64,000 nucleotides of DNA from Sipunculus nudus (Eukaryota; Annelida; Sipuncula; Golfingiida; Sipunculidae), in contig CM049316.1 of the NCBI GenBank assembly GCA_026874595.1, forward strand, positions 47,246,695 to 47,310,694, read 5' to 3'. Shown one piece after another: positions 1-11,355 of the stretch; position 1 is the first letter of the stretch, and every line of letters begins with the position of its first letter. The translations under genes and the position numbers were made by a program. The notes under the pieces were generated by a model, which did no database searches, had not been told where the DNA came from, and was given only the letters and a program-made list of their open reading frames with translations.

Positions 1-1310
1 GAGGGGTTTCCTGTATTTGTCTTACCTCATTGAAAGGACATCCATTGCATCTCGTGATAAAAGTGGAGGTTGATACTTTACTGATTTTTTGAGGATTTTT
101 TTACATATTCCTATAAATGCGTTGGAATTGGACTGAGAGATCTTCCAATATATTCAATTGGACACAAGAACCGTTTGGCAGATGTGGGGATATTGTTATA
201 TCTTAACTCTACCTTGAGACCTGGACCTGTTGCAGTAAATCCGTATCTCTCTCAACATCTCTGTGAATCCGTATTCACATTTATAATTTTAACAGGTCAA
301 ATCAAAGAATATATAGCTAGAGTGAACTATCTTAAAATGCTTTGTCAGTGACTTGATGAGGGCAGAACACAAGGAGTAACGGGTATGATCAAGTGACAGT
401 ATTTTTGCGGCATCCAACGAGGGTCTGCAATAAAGTACTGACCTCCCGCAGATTTGCAATAGAACAATGCGCTGGTAAAACATTAATCCCTCTTGGAAAA
501 AAAGCTTGGATAAAAAAACACATATATATCCCTGATATTCTGGCAAGGCAATTCTTTCAACCGGTAGTCCCGAGGGACATCGATTACAGAAGCTGTGTAG
601 GTTTAACTGTTATATATAGACCGAGGCTTCAAACAGGCATTATTTACTGCCTCATGGTATATACCATTTTCATGCATTATATGATATACATGATTTATAA
701 GCTTATATGATACCCTTCATGCACAAGTTAACTTATGGCTGTGTGTGTAAACGAAGTGTAAGTATCTAATAATAATAAAACAGAAACCCATGATAGTGAA
801 AAGACCTCCGGTACAATGTAGACAGTCGTAGGCCACGTGGTCAATGGTCCATATCCCGCCTTCAAAAACGTACGTCCTTTTAATGTGTTGTCTTTGGTCC
901 ATTTATCGGACATTTTGTGACAAAGAGACAATGTAAAGAAAAAGTTTTCACCCTGTCACTTAAAAAAAGTGAACCTGTCAGTGTTAACCCACAGGGGTCG
1001 TGAGACTCGTGATACGATGCATTCATGGATCTCCGGGTCTGGTTACGGCACCTTGAGGCACGCCATGACGATATCTGTCTCTCAAAAGTACCCACATGCA
1101 ATATTATATATTAACATGACTTATCGGTGGAAATAGGGGCGTTAATACACGGGAGATGGGGATGTAAATTAATGATAAGAATGATAGATTTTTGTTTCAT
1201 TTCTGAGTTTACTATGAAACAATATATATGTAAACCTGGTTTAGAATTAACCTATACTAGAAACATAATACCTTATTTTTTAAAACCATATATTTTATTG
1301 TTATTTATAT
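1..1310. other. Unique non-coding DNA
   Basis: No recognisable gene, RNA or repeat is seen. Open frames on both strands are short, overlap each other and show no family motif. Confidence 0.6.
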
Positions 1311-1475
1311 ATATGTATAATATATATATTGACAATTCTGTTACACAGACCATATAAGGTAACATATATCTATACATAAACATCCATATATATATACATA
1401 TGTTATATATATAAATATACATATAAAAATATGTATATATATTTATATATACATATATATATATTTATATACACA
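1311..1475. repeat. AT-rich cryptic microsatellite (ATATAC-like)
   Basis: The stretch is an impure run of TATA, ATAC and ATATG words. It has low sequence complexity and no strict period. It is simple sequence with no coding value. Confidence 0.8.
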
Positions 1476-2090
1476 CATCAGTGTGTGGGCGTGAAGTCTT
1501 TTTTTCAATGACAAGTTTGCTTGTGCGTCGTTACTGGTGGACGATCGAAGACCCGGGAAGGAGCTCAAACCACAGGGAGAGAGAGATCCACTTGGGGGAC
1601 ATCAGTGTGAAGGTAAATTTACGCCACTGGATTGAAAGACAAGAAATAGAGGAAAACATATCAGGCGAGAACAGTGTTAAGTTTGGTAACATCTTAAGGT
1701 TCATAAAGAAGCCAGATGATCTCATCCGCCATTCGACCCCTATACTTTTTTTAATTCTTCTCCAGAATGTTACCGATCATTTTGGACACATTTATTTTGG
1801 CCAGACATTCTCAGCCTTGCCTCATCCAAAACATCACTGGCGATGAGCAATTAATCGCAAGTCTCTTTAATCTGGCGTGGCAGTGTCATTAAAACGGCCT
1901 ATTAATAATCTGTGATAACGTTAATATAGCAAATTGTTTAATATGACCTCAGTATATCAACTGCATGTGTTCGAGTAAACACCCTAACAGGGACGCAGCC
2001 ACCAGGATTGAGGAAGGGGAGGGGGCCATTGTTGCGCGCAATCTTCCGATCTGGCTTGTGTTTAGATTGGTCTCTTCTGATCTGGCCTTT
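1476..2090. other. Unique DNA with one unassigned 121-codon open frame
   Basis: An open frame on the plus strand runs from about 1481 to 1846. Its product would be mixed hydrophilic with a hydrophobic patch near residue 90, and I recognise no family in it. A shorter frame lies opposite it. There is no splice or promoter support, so I treat it as chance. Confidence 0.4.
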
Positions 2091-2340
2091 CTTAAGATTG
2101 GTCTCACCCAATAACCGACATCGGATATTGGGTGGCCCATCTTAAAATGGGTCAAACCCAATAACGGAACTTAAGGCGGGTCAGGCCCATTTACCGATGC
2201 CAAATATCTGGGAATCAGGTTTTGAAATGGCAGGATGGGTCAGACAAAAATAACCGATATCGATTATTGGTTCAGACCCATCTTAACATGGGTCAGGCCC
2301 ATTTAGTGATCACTAATGTGTTGGGATAGGTTTCACCTGG
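2091..2340. repeat. Two-copy degenerate repeat of about 139 bp with palindromic words
   Basis: The word ataaccgayatcg recurs at 2111 and 2250, and cccatcttaaaatgggtca recurs in altered form about 140 bp later. Within each copy cccat...atggg is self-complementary, so each copy can form short hairpins. It looks like an old tandem duplication or a degraded inverted-repeat element. Confidence 0.55.
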
Positions 2341-2739
2341 TACAGACCAATCTGCACTTGTTCATACTATGATATTAATAATAGTTATACATTAATATTT
2401 GATTAATATTTTAAATATATATATATATATATAAACACTATTTCATCAATAGTAAAACAGATAAAATTTGTATTCAATACATTTTAAAAAATAAAATCAA
2501 TTCACATAGTATAAAACTATAAAAAGTTTCAGTGTTTCCATCCATCAACTTCTTTCTACGTATATAATACATTTAACCATTAACATTAATTTCAACAGTG
2601 AAAGAAATATATGAAAACGCTAGTCCAACAAAGCGGTAGGTGTTTATCGGGAGATCAGGGAAACAGTAAAATATAAAGTCGGTATGATGTACGAATCATA
2701 GGGGAGCATATATCTAATCTTTTCTATTCCTTTGTTATT
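2341..2739. other. AT-rich unique DNA
   Basis: Contains a short (AT)n run near 2409-2433. Nothing else is recognisable. Confidence 0.5.
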
Positions 2740-5575
2740 CAAAGATGTTTGTACAGCGCTCTGTATGTGATCAGTATGTGGGCGCTCTGTATGTGATCAG
2801 TGTGTGGACTCTTTGTATGTGATCAGTGTGTAGGCGCTTTTTATGTGATCAGTGCGGGCGCTCTGTATTTGATCAGTTTCGGCGTTCTGTATGTGATCAG
2901 TGTGGGTGCTCTGTATGTGATCAGTGTGGATGCTCTGTATGTGATCAGTGTGTGGGCGGTCTGTATGTAATCAGTGTGTGCGCGTTCTGAAATATCGATG
3001 AGGGGGCGGCCTGTATGTGATCGGTGTGGGCGCTGTGTATGCGATCAGTGTGTGGGCGCTCTGCATGTGACCAGTGTATTGGCGCTCTGTATATGATCAG
3101 TATGGGCGCTCTGTATGTGATCAGTTTGTGGGCACTTTGTATGTAATCAGTGTGTCGGCGCTTTGTATGTGATCAGTGTAGGCGCTCTGTATGCGATCAG
3201 TGTGCGGGCGCTCTATATGTGATCAGTGTGTGGGCGCTCTGTAAGTAACCAGTGTGTGGGCTCTTTGTATGTGATGAGTGTGGGCGCTCTGTATGTGATC
3301 AGTTTGTGGGCGCTCTGTATGTAACAAGTGTTTGGGCGTTCTGTATGTGATCGATTAGTGGGCGCTCTGTATGTGATAAGTGTGTGGGCAACTTGTATGT
3401 GATCAGTGTGGGCGCTCTGTATGTGGATCAGTGTGTGAGCGCTTTGTATGTAATCAGTGTTGGCGCTCTGTATGTGATCAGTGTGGATGCTCTGTATGTG
3501 ATCAGTGTGTGGGCGGTCTGTATGTAATCAGTGTGTGGGCGTTCTGAATGTGATCGATGAGGAGGCGGCCTGTATGTGATCAGTGTGGGCGCTGTTTATG
3601 TGATCAGTGTGGGGGCGCTCTGTTTGTGACCAGTGTATTGGCGCTCTGTAAATGATCAGTATGGGCGCTCTTTATGTGATCAGTGTGGGCGCTTTGTTTG
3701 TGATCAGTGTGTAGGCGCTTTTTATGTGATCAGTGTGGGCGCTCTGTATTTGATCAGTGTTGGCGCTCTGTATGTGATCAGTGTGGGTGCTCTGTATGTT
3801 ATCAGTGTGGATGCTCTGTATGTGATCAGTGTGTGGGCGGTCTGTATGTAATCAGTGTGTGGGCGTTCTGAATGATCGATGAGGGGGCGGCCTGTATATG
3901 ATCAGTGTGGGCGCTGTGTATGCGATCAGTGTGTGGGCGCTGTGTATGTGACCAGTGTATTGACGCTCTGTATATGATCAGTATGGACGCTCTGTATGTG
4001 ATCAGTGTGGGCGCTTTGTATGTGATCAGTGTGTAAGCGCTTTTTATGTGATCAGTGTGGGCGCTCTGTATTTGATCAGTGTGGGCGCTCTGTATGTGAT
4101 CAGTGTGGGCGCTCTGTATATGATCAGTGTGGATGCTCTGTTTGTGATCAGTGTGGGCCGTCTGTATGTGATAAGTGTGTGGGCGCTTTGTATGTGGTCA
4201 GTGTGTGGGCGCTTTGTATGTCATCAGTGTGTGGGCGCTTTGTATGTGATCAGTGTGTGGGCACTTTGTATGTAATCAGTGTGTTGGCACTTTGTATGTG
4301 ATCAGTGTAGGCGCTCTGTATGCGATCGGTGTGCGGGCGCTCTATACGTGATCAGTGTGTGGGCGCTCTATATGTTACCAGTGTGTGGGCTCTTTGTATG
4401 TGATGAGTGTGGGCGCTCTGTATGTGATCAGTTTGTGGGCGGTCTGTATGTAATCAGTGTGTGGGCGTTCTGAATGATCGATGAGGGGGCGGCCTGTATG
4501 TGATCAGTGTGGGCGCTGTGTATGCGATCAGTGTGTGGGCGCTGTGTATGTGACCAGTGTATTGACGCTCTGTATATGATCAGTATGGACGCTCTGTATG
4601 TGATCAGTGTGGGCGCTTTGTATGTGATCAGTGTGTAAGCGCTTTTTATGTGATCAGTGTGGGCGCTCTGTATTTGATCAGTGTAGGCGCTCTGTATGTG
4701 ATCAGTGTGGGCGCTCTGTATATGATCAGGGTGGGTGCTCTGTATGTGATCAGTGTGGGCGGTCTGTATGTGATAAGTGTGTGGGCGCTTTGTATGTGGT
4801 CAGTGTGTGGGCGCTTTGTATGTGATCAGTGTGGGGGCACTTTGAATGTAATCAGTGTGTGGGCACTTTGCATGTAATCAGTGTGTCGGCGCTTTGTATG
4901 TGATCAGTGTAGGCGCTCTGTATGCGATCAGTGTGCGGGCGCTCTATATGTGATCAGTGTGTGGGCGCTCTGTATGTAACCAGTGTGTGGGCTCTTTGTA
5001 TGTGATCGATTAGTGGGCGCTCTGTATGTGATCAGTGTGTGGGCAACTTGTATGTGATCAGTGTAGGCGCTCTGTATGTAACCAGTGTGTGGGCTCTTTG
5101 TATGTGATGAGTGTGGGCGCTCTGTATGTGATCAGTTTGTGGGCGCTCTGTATGTTAGAAGTGTTTGGGCGTTCTGTATGTGATCGATTAGTGGGCGCTC
5201 TGTATGTGATCAGTGTGTGGGCAACTTGTATGTGATCAGTGTAGGCGCTCTGTATGTGGATCAGTGTGTAAGCGCTTTGTATGTAATCAGTGTGTTGGCG
5301 CTCTGAATGTTATCGATGTGGGGGCTGTCTGTATATGTGATCTATGTGGGGGCGGTCTGTATGTGATCAGTGTGTTGGCGCTCTGAATGTTATCGATGTG
5401 GGGGCTGTCTGTATGTGATCTGTGTGGGGGCGGTCTGTATGTGATCAGTGTGTTGGCGCTCTGAATATTATCGATGTGGGGGCGGTCTGTATGTGATCTA
5501 TATGGGGGCGGTCTGTATTGAATCAGTGTGTAGGTGCTCTGTATGTGATCAGTGTGTGGGCGCTTTTTATGTGTA
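2740..5575. repeat. Minisatellite, 24-28 bp unit, about 2.8 kb
   Basis: More than a hundred degenerate units share the core tgtatgtgatcagtgtg, joined by gggcgctc or variants. Almost every unit holds TGATCA (a BclI site). When the unit is 24 bp the reading frame stays open and gives ALYVISVG-type repeats, which produces several spurious open frames of 60-100 codons. Variant units such as gggcgttctgaatg recur at about 2991, 3538, 3861 and 4463, so longer blocks have been duplicated. The block at 3861 recurs at 4463, about 602 bp on. It ends abruptly into unique DNA near 5575. Confidence 0.93.
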
Positions 5576-6255
5576 GAATTTGTGTGTTTATGTTTTTTTT
5601 GATGATTCTGACAGATTATGCTTTTAACGAAACAAGAAGTTTGATTATTAATAAATTGTTCTTATTGGAACACATACTTGCATTTACACTGTCTCTGGAG
5701 AGATGCGACTTTGAAATGATCACTGTTCTGAAGTTCTTTGTGACGCAGTTTTTAATGAAAGAACAACAGCTGAAGGTCGCGCCGCATTCATTCCTGTCTC
5801 GATGGTACCTTTAATAAGAGACGGGGTTTCTGTGCACAAAATTTCCTCATTTTCTTTGCTTTAACAATAACTACCGTGTACCTTTGGTTTTCGGGTAATA
5901 AAATGGCCTTTACTTGCAATATGCCATAGGTAAATTAAGGAAATGATTACTCGTTATGTTCTTCTGATCTATAATACTTAGTCCTCTTTCTTGGTATGAG
6001 GAGACTGATCAATTTGTCTCATTTGTGTTCATTTACAGCCAGCTATTCGCCTACCTATTCTGTATAGGATTTAATAAGGTTTTTTTGACTTAATCTGTGT
6101 ACTTTAAATGAACTGTAAGTAATTCCTCTTAAGAAAATTTCTTAAATTGCCTCTGTGACAGGCGTATGAGCTCGTTTATCTACATGCTATATGTAAACAC
6201 AGCAATGTTGATACACTTGCCGCCATATGTCCTTGGTGAATGTGTTTGGATTATT
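5576..6255. other. Unique non-coding DNA between two minisatellites
   Basis: No gene, RNA or repeat signal is seen. The open frame entering from the minisatellite ends at 5814 without family motifs. Confidence 0.5.
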
Positions 6256-6566
6256 TTGGCGGGCCCAAAACTTGTTATCAACACGCGGGCCCCAAACATG
6301 ATATCATCACGCCGGCCCAAAACCTGTTATTAACACGCCGGTACCAAACACGTTATCAACACGCGGGCCCCAAACATGTTATTAATACGCCGGCCCCAAA
6401 CATGTTATCAACACGCGGGCACCAAACATGTTATTACCATACCGGCCCAAAACATGTTATCAACACGCGGGCCCCAAACATGTTATTATAGGCGGGCCCC
6501 AAACATGTTATCAACACGCCGGCCCCAAACATGTTTTCAACACGCGGGCCCCAAACATGTTCTCTG
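6256..6566. repeat. Minisatellite, about 27 bp unit, about 11 copies
   Basis: Units share ccccaaacatgttatcaac followed by acgcgggc or acgccggc. Copies alternate between cgcgggc and cgccggc junctions. The unit length is a multiple of three, so open frames across it (for example 6240-6491) are by-products. It ends at about 6566 with a truncated unit. Confidence 0.9.
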
Positions 6567-7620
6567 TTTTATTTATAATACCCAGTAGTACACTCAGGCA
6601 CTGGGGTAAGTTAGAACGTTGTCTCCCGAGTCCCGATTCCTCAAAATGTTTTTTTTCTGAGCACGGCGACTGAAAGGACTTTGGCGAACCTGCTATATCA
6701 AACAGTTTTAAGATGTACATGTACCCACACGAACCAGAACCTGACTGTCAAATCGGAATTAAGAAATCGGAAACATAGTGTACCACCTGTACTGAGGAAG
6801 TGATCAACAGAAAATTATTGGTTCATCAAATGATGTAATAAATACGTCGGCTCGTACAGGACACACAGAAGATGAGTTTTTTATCACGTGCACACACAAT
6901 AATTATCTCTTTCCCCTTAAAATATTTCGTGTCCACGAGACACTATCGCGTTCACGAGCTCTAAACGATAATTCTATTATATATTGGACTTGATAGTATC
7001 CCGTGGACACGCGATTAATAGACATGGACAATACACTTATAGTTCACGATTTTTCAAACGGTTTTACATTTCAGAAAAAGACTGATCAAACACGGTCCTT
7101 CTCTTTTGACATATCTGCTCACGTAAATTAACGCTTTTAACTTTAGCCCCTTGGGAACGAATAATTATTAAGATTTCGTAAAAACGTGATCTACATTGAA
7201 AATCTGATTGAATGTCCACGCATGGATCCGCAGACATGGTTTTCTCATTTGGTACTCCTGTTACTCGCGTATATGTCTTATTTGAATAATCCTTGTCCTG
7301 ATAACCACTGTTAACCGTTAATAATTAGCTGACTCTACACACACACGATACTGCCGCTGATAGTGAAGTTCCACAAAATAAAGGAATTGTACCTGTTGGG
7401 GTACTAAGGCACATTAATATATATTACATTATATCACGTTTTTAATCTTATCAAAAACTTGTTTCGGCAAAGTTGCAATTTCTTATCGCTGTTTGTGTCA
7501 ACAATTTACTTTTGGCTGTAGGGAATATAATATGTATGGCATAATATGTGAAGTGACGTTGCAATACAGTTGCATTAGCATAGTTTTGCAAAAGAAATCA
7601 GATCAGAACTTTTTGTAATT
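6567..7620. other. Unique AT-rich DNA
   Basis: Words such as gtccacgagacac and cccgtggacacgcg between 6930 and 7010 are loosely self-complementary and may be a degraded inverted-repeat element. No gene is seen. Confidence 0.45.
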
Positions 7621-7624
7621 CCCT

Positions 7625-7946
7625 TTTGTCTCGGAGGATCTGCTGTTATTTCTTTTTTAATGGATTAGAGGCTCTCTTGTAATTTCTAATAATTTCTAAC
7701 CCTTGGATTGGGATCTCCTTTGTAATTTCTCCATTTTGGGTGGGAGGCTCTGATTTAAATTATTCTTTTTGACATAGTCTTTTTTCACTTTCTCCAATTT
7801 GGATTGGCGGCGCTTTTGTAATGATTTTTTTTTCGGTTTGAGGCTCTCTTGTTAATTTTCTATCTCTCTTTTTTTTTGGGGGGGGGGGGGGGGGGAGGAT
7901 TCCAGGCTCTGTATTATTTTTCTCTTTTTTTCGATTTGAGGCTCCG
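7625..7946. repeat. Degenerate T-rich array with 'gaggctct' words, left part
   Basis: Units of roughly 45-60 bp repeat the theme ttttttcggtttgaggctct followed by tgtaatttct. An unbroken run of 18 G lies at 7878-7895 right after a T tract. The same theme resumes at 8639, so the 7947-8638 element landed inside this array. Confidence 0.75.
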
Positions 7947-8638
7947 TACGCTCCCGAGGCAGCGGAAATCTTGCGCTTCTAAAGAAGCAACTGATTTTCA
8001 CGCTGCCAGCTTTGACCGTTTATGATATATTTAGACACCAGATGGCGGTTTGTTGTCCACTGAAATAAACGTGCGTACGATGTGACAAGCAGCCAATCAG
8101 ATGCCTATAAACAAACACTCGACAGGCATCCTGGCTCCGCCCATTGCCGCGCTTCAAGCGCCGTTTGATGAGTTCCGGTCGAATTTAAATTGCTCCCTTT
8201 GCATTCTCGCATCATCGACCGATTCGGTTATGACTGTGTTAGCGTAGCCATGTATCTGTTGTCTGCAGAACTGAAACCAGCCAGCGAGGTGTGCACGCAG
8301 CCTTTGTTGTTACGTTTCGTTTGAATTACAGCTCACCGGCCGAGCATCCTATGTGCCCAAGGCCCTAAGCAAACCACGTCAGGGGCAATTCTCTCTGAGC
8401 CTGTGGCCTGTTTAGACGGTTACGCTGGGGGATGAGCTGTCACTCAAAAAGAAATGAATATATGATTGGCTCCGTGTATTCCTCGCTTGGCTTTGTCTTC
8501 CAGCACAAAGTTTCATCTGATTGGACAAAAATACAGTGCTCCCCTCTGGTGTTGCAAAGCAGGATACGAGGTCATAACAAACAGCGCCTTACGATATAGG
8601 AAGTAGCCCTATAGGTAAAGCGCTGTGTAAAGAGCGTA
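7947..8638. mobile_element. Non-autonomous DNA transposon, MULE-like, copy 1 (692 bp, 9 bp target duplication)
   Basis: The element starts TACGCTC and ends GAGCGTA. The inverted ends extend imperfectly to 18 bp as TACGCTC-6N-CAGCG on both sides. It is flanked by a perfect 9 bp direct repeat, gaggctccg, at 7938-7946 and 8639-8647. Nine-base duplications are typical of the Mutator/MULE superfamily. The interior has no long open frame but carries CCAAT boxes in both orientations (ccaatcag near 8093; gattgg near 8464 and 8520) and a GC-box-like ctccgccc near 8135. A second copy at 61761-62459 is highly similar along its whole length. An interior 24-codon frame starting ATGTATCTG is kept in both copies, with substitutions. 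Classification beyond MULE-like is inference. Confidence 0.88.
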
Positions 8639-8775
8639 GAGGCTCCGTTGTTTTTTGCTCTTTTTTGGCTTGAGGCTGTGTTGTCATTTATTTTTTTTCG
8701 GTTTGAGGCTCTTCTGTTTTTTCCCATTTATTTTTTTTCGGTTTGAGGCTCTTCTGTTTTTTCTCCAAGCTCTGA
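8639..8775. repeat. Degenerate T-rich array, right part
   Basis: Continues the 7625-7946 array after the insertion, with two nearly identical units, tcggtttgaggctcttctg, near 8698 and 8738. Its first nine bases are the target duplication of the inserted element. Confidence 0.75.
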
Positions 8776-9314
8776 CTTGGTTTGAACCATAGCCCTCCTC
8801 ACCCAGCACCAACGCTAAATGCACCACGCTATTTCTGACTGATTGTTGAACTAACGGTTGAACTCTCAGTTTCCAGAGAAAGACACATAATATAGTTCTA
8901 ATTTTGTTTTCATTTTCACAGCAAAATATTCTCAATTGGCAATCATTCCGCGGGCAATTCCAGCGGGAAGCTATGACAAAATGATTAATCCTAGTCTTGA
9001 TCATGAAAATGAATATTTTAATGATTCATACTCGACCAAATTGAAGCACTGTATGGGTGAATTGAAGCCGAGACTTATTTGTTGATAGTGCTTTAATTCA
9101 ACGTCCTTTTATCCGTGCGCCCCAGGTTCTCCATAAAGATCAGCCGTGAAGGGTAATTAATGTGACGCCGTTGTCTTTCCAGGACATGGAAAAACGATCG
9201 TCCTAGAACTGTAGACGACACATACGTTTACTGTATTTTTTCTTATTCGGGATGACGTAGGGATTGGGTAAAGTTGTCCTTTCCAGACGGAATGTCACTA
9301 TACATATTAGACAT
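8776..9314. other. Unique non-coding DNA
   Basis: No gene or repeat is recognised. A 106-codon minus-strand frame (8684-9004) starts inside the unique part and runs into the T-rich array, and it has no family motif. Confidence 0.45.
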
Positions 9315-9316
9315 TA

Positions 9317-9746
9317 CTGTGGTTGGCTTCATATTCGCGAGGCTGAAATTTCGCGATTTCTCCATTTTGAACATTTTGCGAGGGTTTCATTTTCGCGATA
9401 TCACCAGAACCTATATAAAATCATTGTTAAAGCCATACCTGTTTGTATTATAAAATGAGAATAAGTCATGAATTTGTGATATTCTACTCATATAACGATG
9501 AGCCCGTACACAACACAGGATGTTTAGTTCAAATTTTAAGGGAACGTTTTCCCTATTCCTGCATGAATGTAATTTATTATAAAATTTCTCACTGTTCTAA
9601 CCTATTCACATTCAAGTATTGTTACACTCAACAAAAAGGACATACTTAATTGGGCCAATATTTCCCGAGGGTTTCATTTTCGCGATTATTCCCCATTCGC
9701 GAATATCGCGAAATTAAAACCCTCGCGAACAAAAAGGCAACCACAG
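9317..9746. mobile_element. TA-flanked inverted-repeat element, 430 bp, rich in CGCGA
   Basis: The left end CTGTGGTTGGCTTC and the right end, read in reverse as CTGTGGTTGCCTTT, begin inverted repeats of about 40 bp. These include ttcgcgagg and aatttcgcga. TA sits on both sides (9315-9316 and 9747-9748), the target duplication expected of Tc1/mariner-type elements. A second pair of direct words, gggtttcattttcgcgat, occurs near 9382 and 9669. The interior open frames show no transposase. The element is a MITE in structure; its superfamily is inferred only from the TA. Confidence 0.8.
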
Positions 9747-9748
9747 TA

Positions 9749-11190
9749 TATAGGCATCGTGTGCACTGCACATAATTTTAATATATTTTGTAGTAGAGCT
9801 TTTGAACTTTAGTGAAAGAACTGCAACTAATCACAGTAAAGGTTCATAGTTTTCATTTGACAAAAAGGAAAGCAAGAGTGAATAAATGGAGGCTGGAGAA
9901 GAAGCTTCGTAGGATGGCGTAAACATCTCAATCATTCAACACCTCCCTTAACGCCGGGTGGGCGTAAGTTTCAATTTGTATAATGGCAGTTAAAACTACC
10001 GTAGCTGGCCTGAGTATGTTTGCTCTGAGGACGTTTGTCTATTAGATGTATACGACGGGGGGCTATAGTTGGAGTGGCCTGCCCTATAAAAATTCTGGTA
10101 TCGTCACGGTTACGCGGATTTCCATATTATGTTTTTTTCTGTTTTGTTCTTGTTTAACCATAGATCAACATATCTTACAAGGGAAGTCCGATTCTACAGA
10201 TCTACATGAAGGCGAACAGGCATGGTACATCAGTGGAGCTTGCTGAGCTGAAATGATAAGACAAAACCCTAGAAATATACTATCAAAAGGCAATGTAGTA
10301 ACGATAAACGGGTTTTTTTATTGGTTATAACTCCAGTTCTGTAGGTTTCTATCACCTCTTATCGCACTTGTAAATTTCTTGTTTTTAAACATACATTTAA
10401 GAAGTAAATATATATGTATAAAAATAAACCTGTAGGCATGTTACATGGCTGTAACTTGTAGCATTAAAGTTGGACAACCAGTGGAAATCCCTTCCTGCAC
10501 AAACCCGCAACAAGTCCCGCATACTTGTCTGTTTGGTGATTCTTTTTTTAATGATTAATACATGCGCAGGCAACAGAATATGTACTTGCACTGAGTTAAG
10601 TTGCCGTCAAACAGTTGGTTTTACCTAGACTAGCTAACCATCGTCTGACACAGCTGTAACAGACAATGCTTGATGTAGAGATATAAAGTGTTTCTTTTCT
10701 CTCACCACTAAAAAATGAATCGCTTTTTTTCTGGACACCATCTTGCGGAACGCCCAGTTAAGATCTACGTCGCATGCAAAAGATAAGGTTTTTTTTTTAT
10801 TTCTCCTTTATTATCTACTTACCAGCGATTTCTTTCCAGCGGGTGTCGCCAATAAACATCAACTGACACAGTTCTATAACAAAACTCGACATGATATAAT
10901 GCTAATTGGTCCGCTATTCTTTTCCTTATCAAACTGCCGTAGATTTGATACCACCGGTCCTGGCACAGGGTCATCACGACCTCCAAACAATAAGTGGAAT
11001 GGAAACAACCCAAACCCATGTGATGAGTTTATGGTTTCTTTTTTTCTCTGGTTTTCTGAATTCAATACAATAGGCTAAAAGTTGCTAGCCGCCCAAGACA
11101 ACGACGACTTGAGAACCAGTGCAGGCAGCCTCATCTCAAAAAGACAAACTGGGGCGGACAAGTCCAAGGTAATTTTGGAAACATGTCAAA
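9749..11190. other. Unique non-coding DNA
   Basis: Several open frames of 60-111 codons overlap one another on both strands (for example 10743-11078 plus against 10819-11065 minus). They lack family motifs or splice context. Nothing is annotated. Confidence 0.45.
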
Positions 11191-11355
11191 CCAGAGGCGG
11201 ATCCAGGTTTGGTCACACACAGGAGGACTAATGACAAAACGTAAACATTAAGGAATTATAGAAAATGTGCAGGGGGGGGGCAGACCACAAAATTTATTTG
11301 AAACCTTTATAAAAGGTTGCGATGGCTGAAAAGGGAGGGGGCGAGGGGATCTCCT
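11191..11355. repeat. Degenerate dispersed repeat, copy 1
   Basis: Words such as aggaggactaatgacaaaac, then ttataaaaggttgcgatggc and gaaaaggg, recur in the same order at 12530-12690. It begins near gaggcggatccagg, a word often seen at the ends of invertebrate DNA elements. The family is not identified. Confidence 0.5.

Noticed and set aside
4029-4877. ALYVISVG/CDQCGRS repeat proteins
   Set aside because: Two overlapping frames of the 24 bp minisatellite are open at once. There are no start, splice or promoter signals.
10743-11078. 111-codon plus-strand gene
   Set aside because: Overlapped by two minus-strand frames of similar length. Composition is random and no motif is seen.
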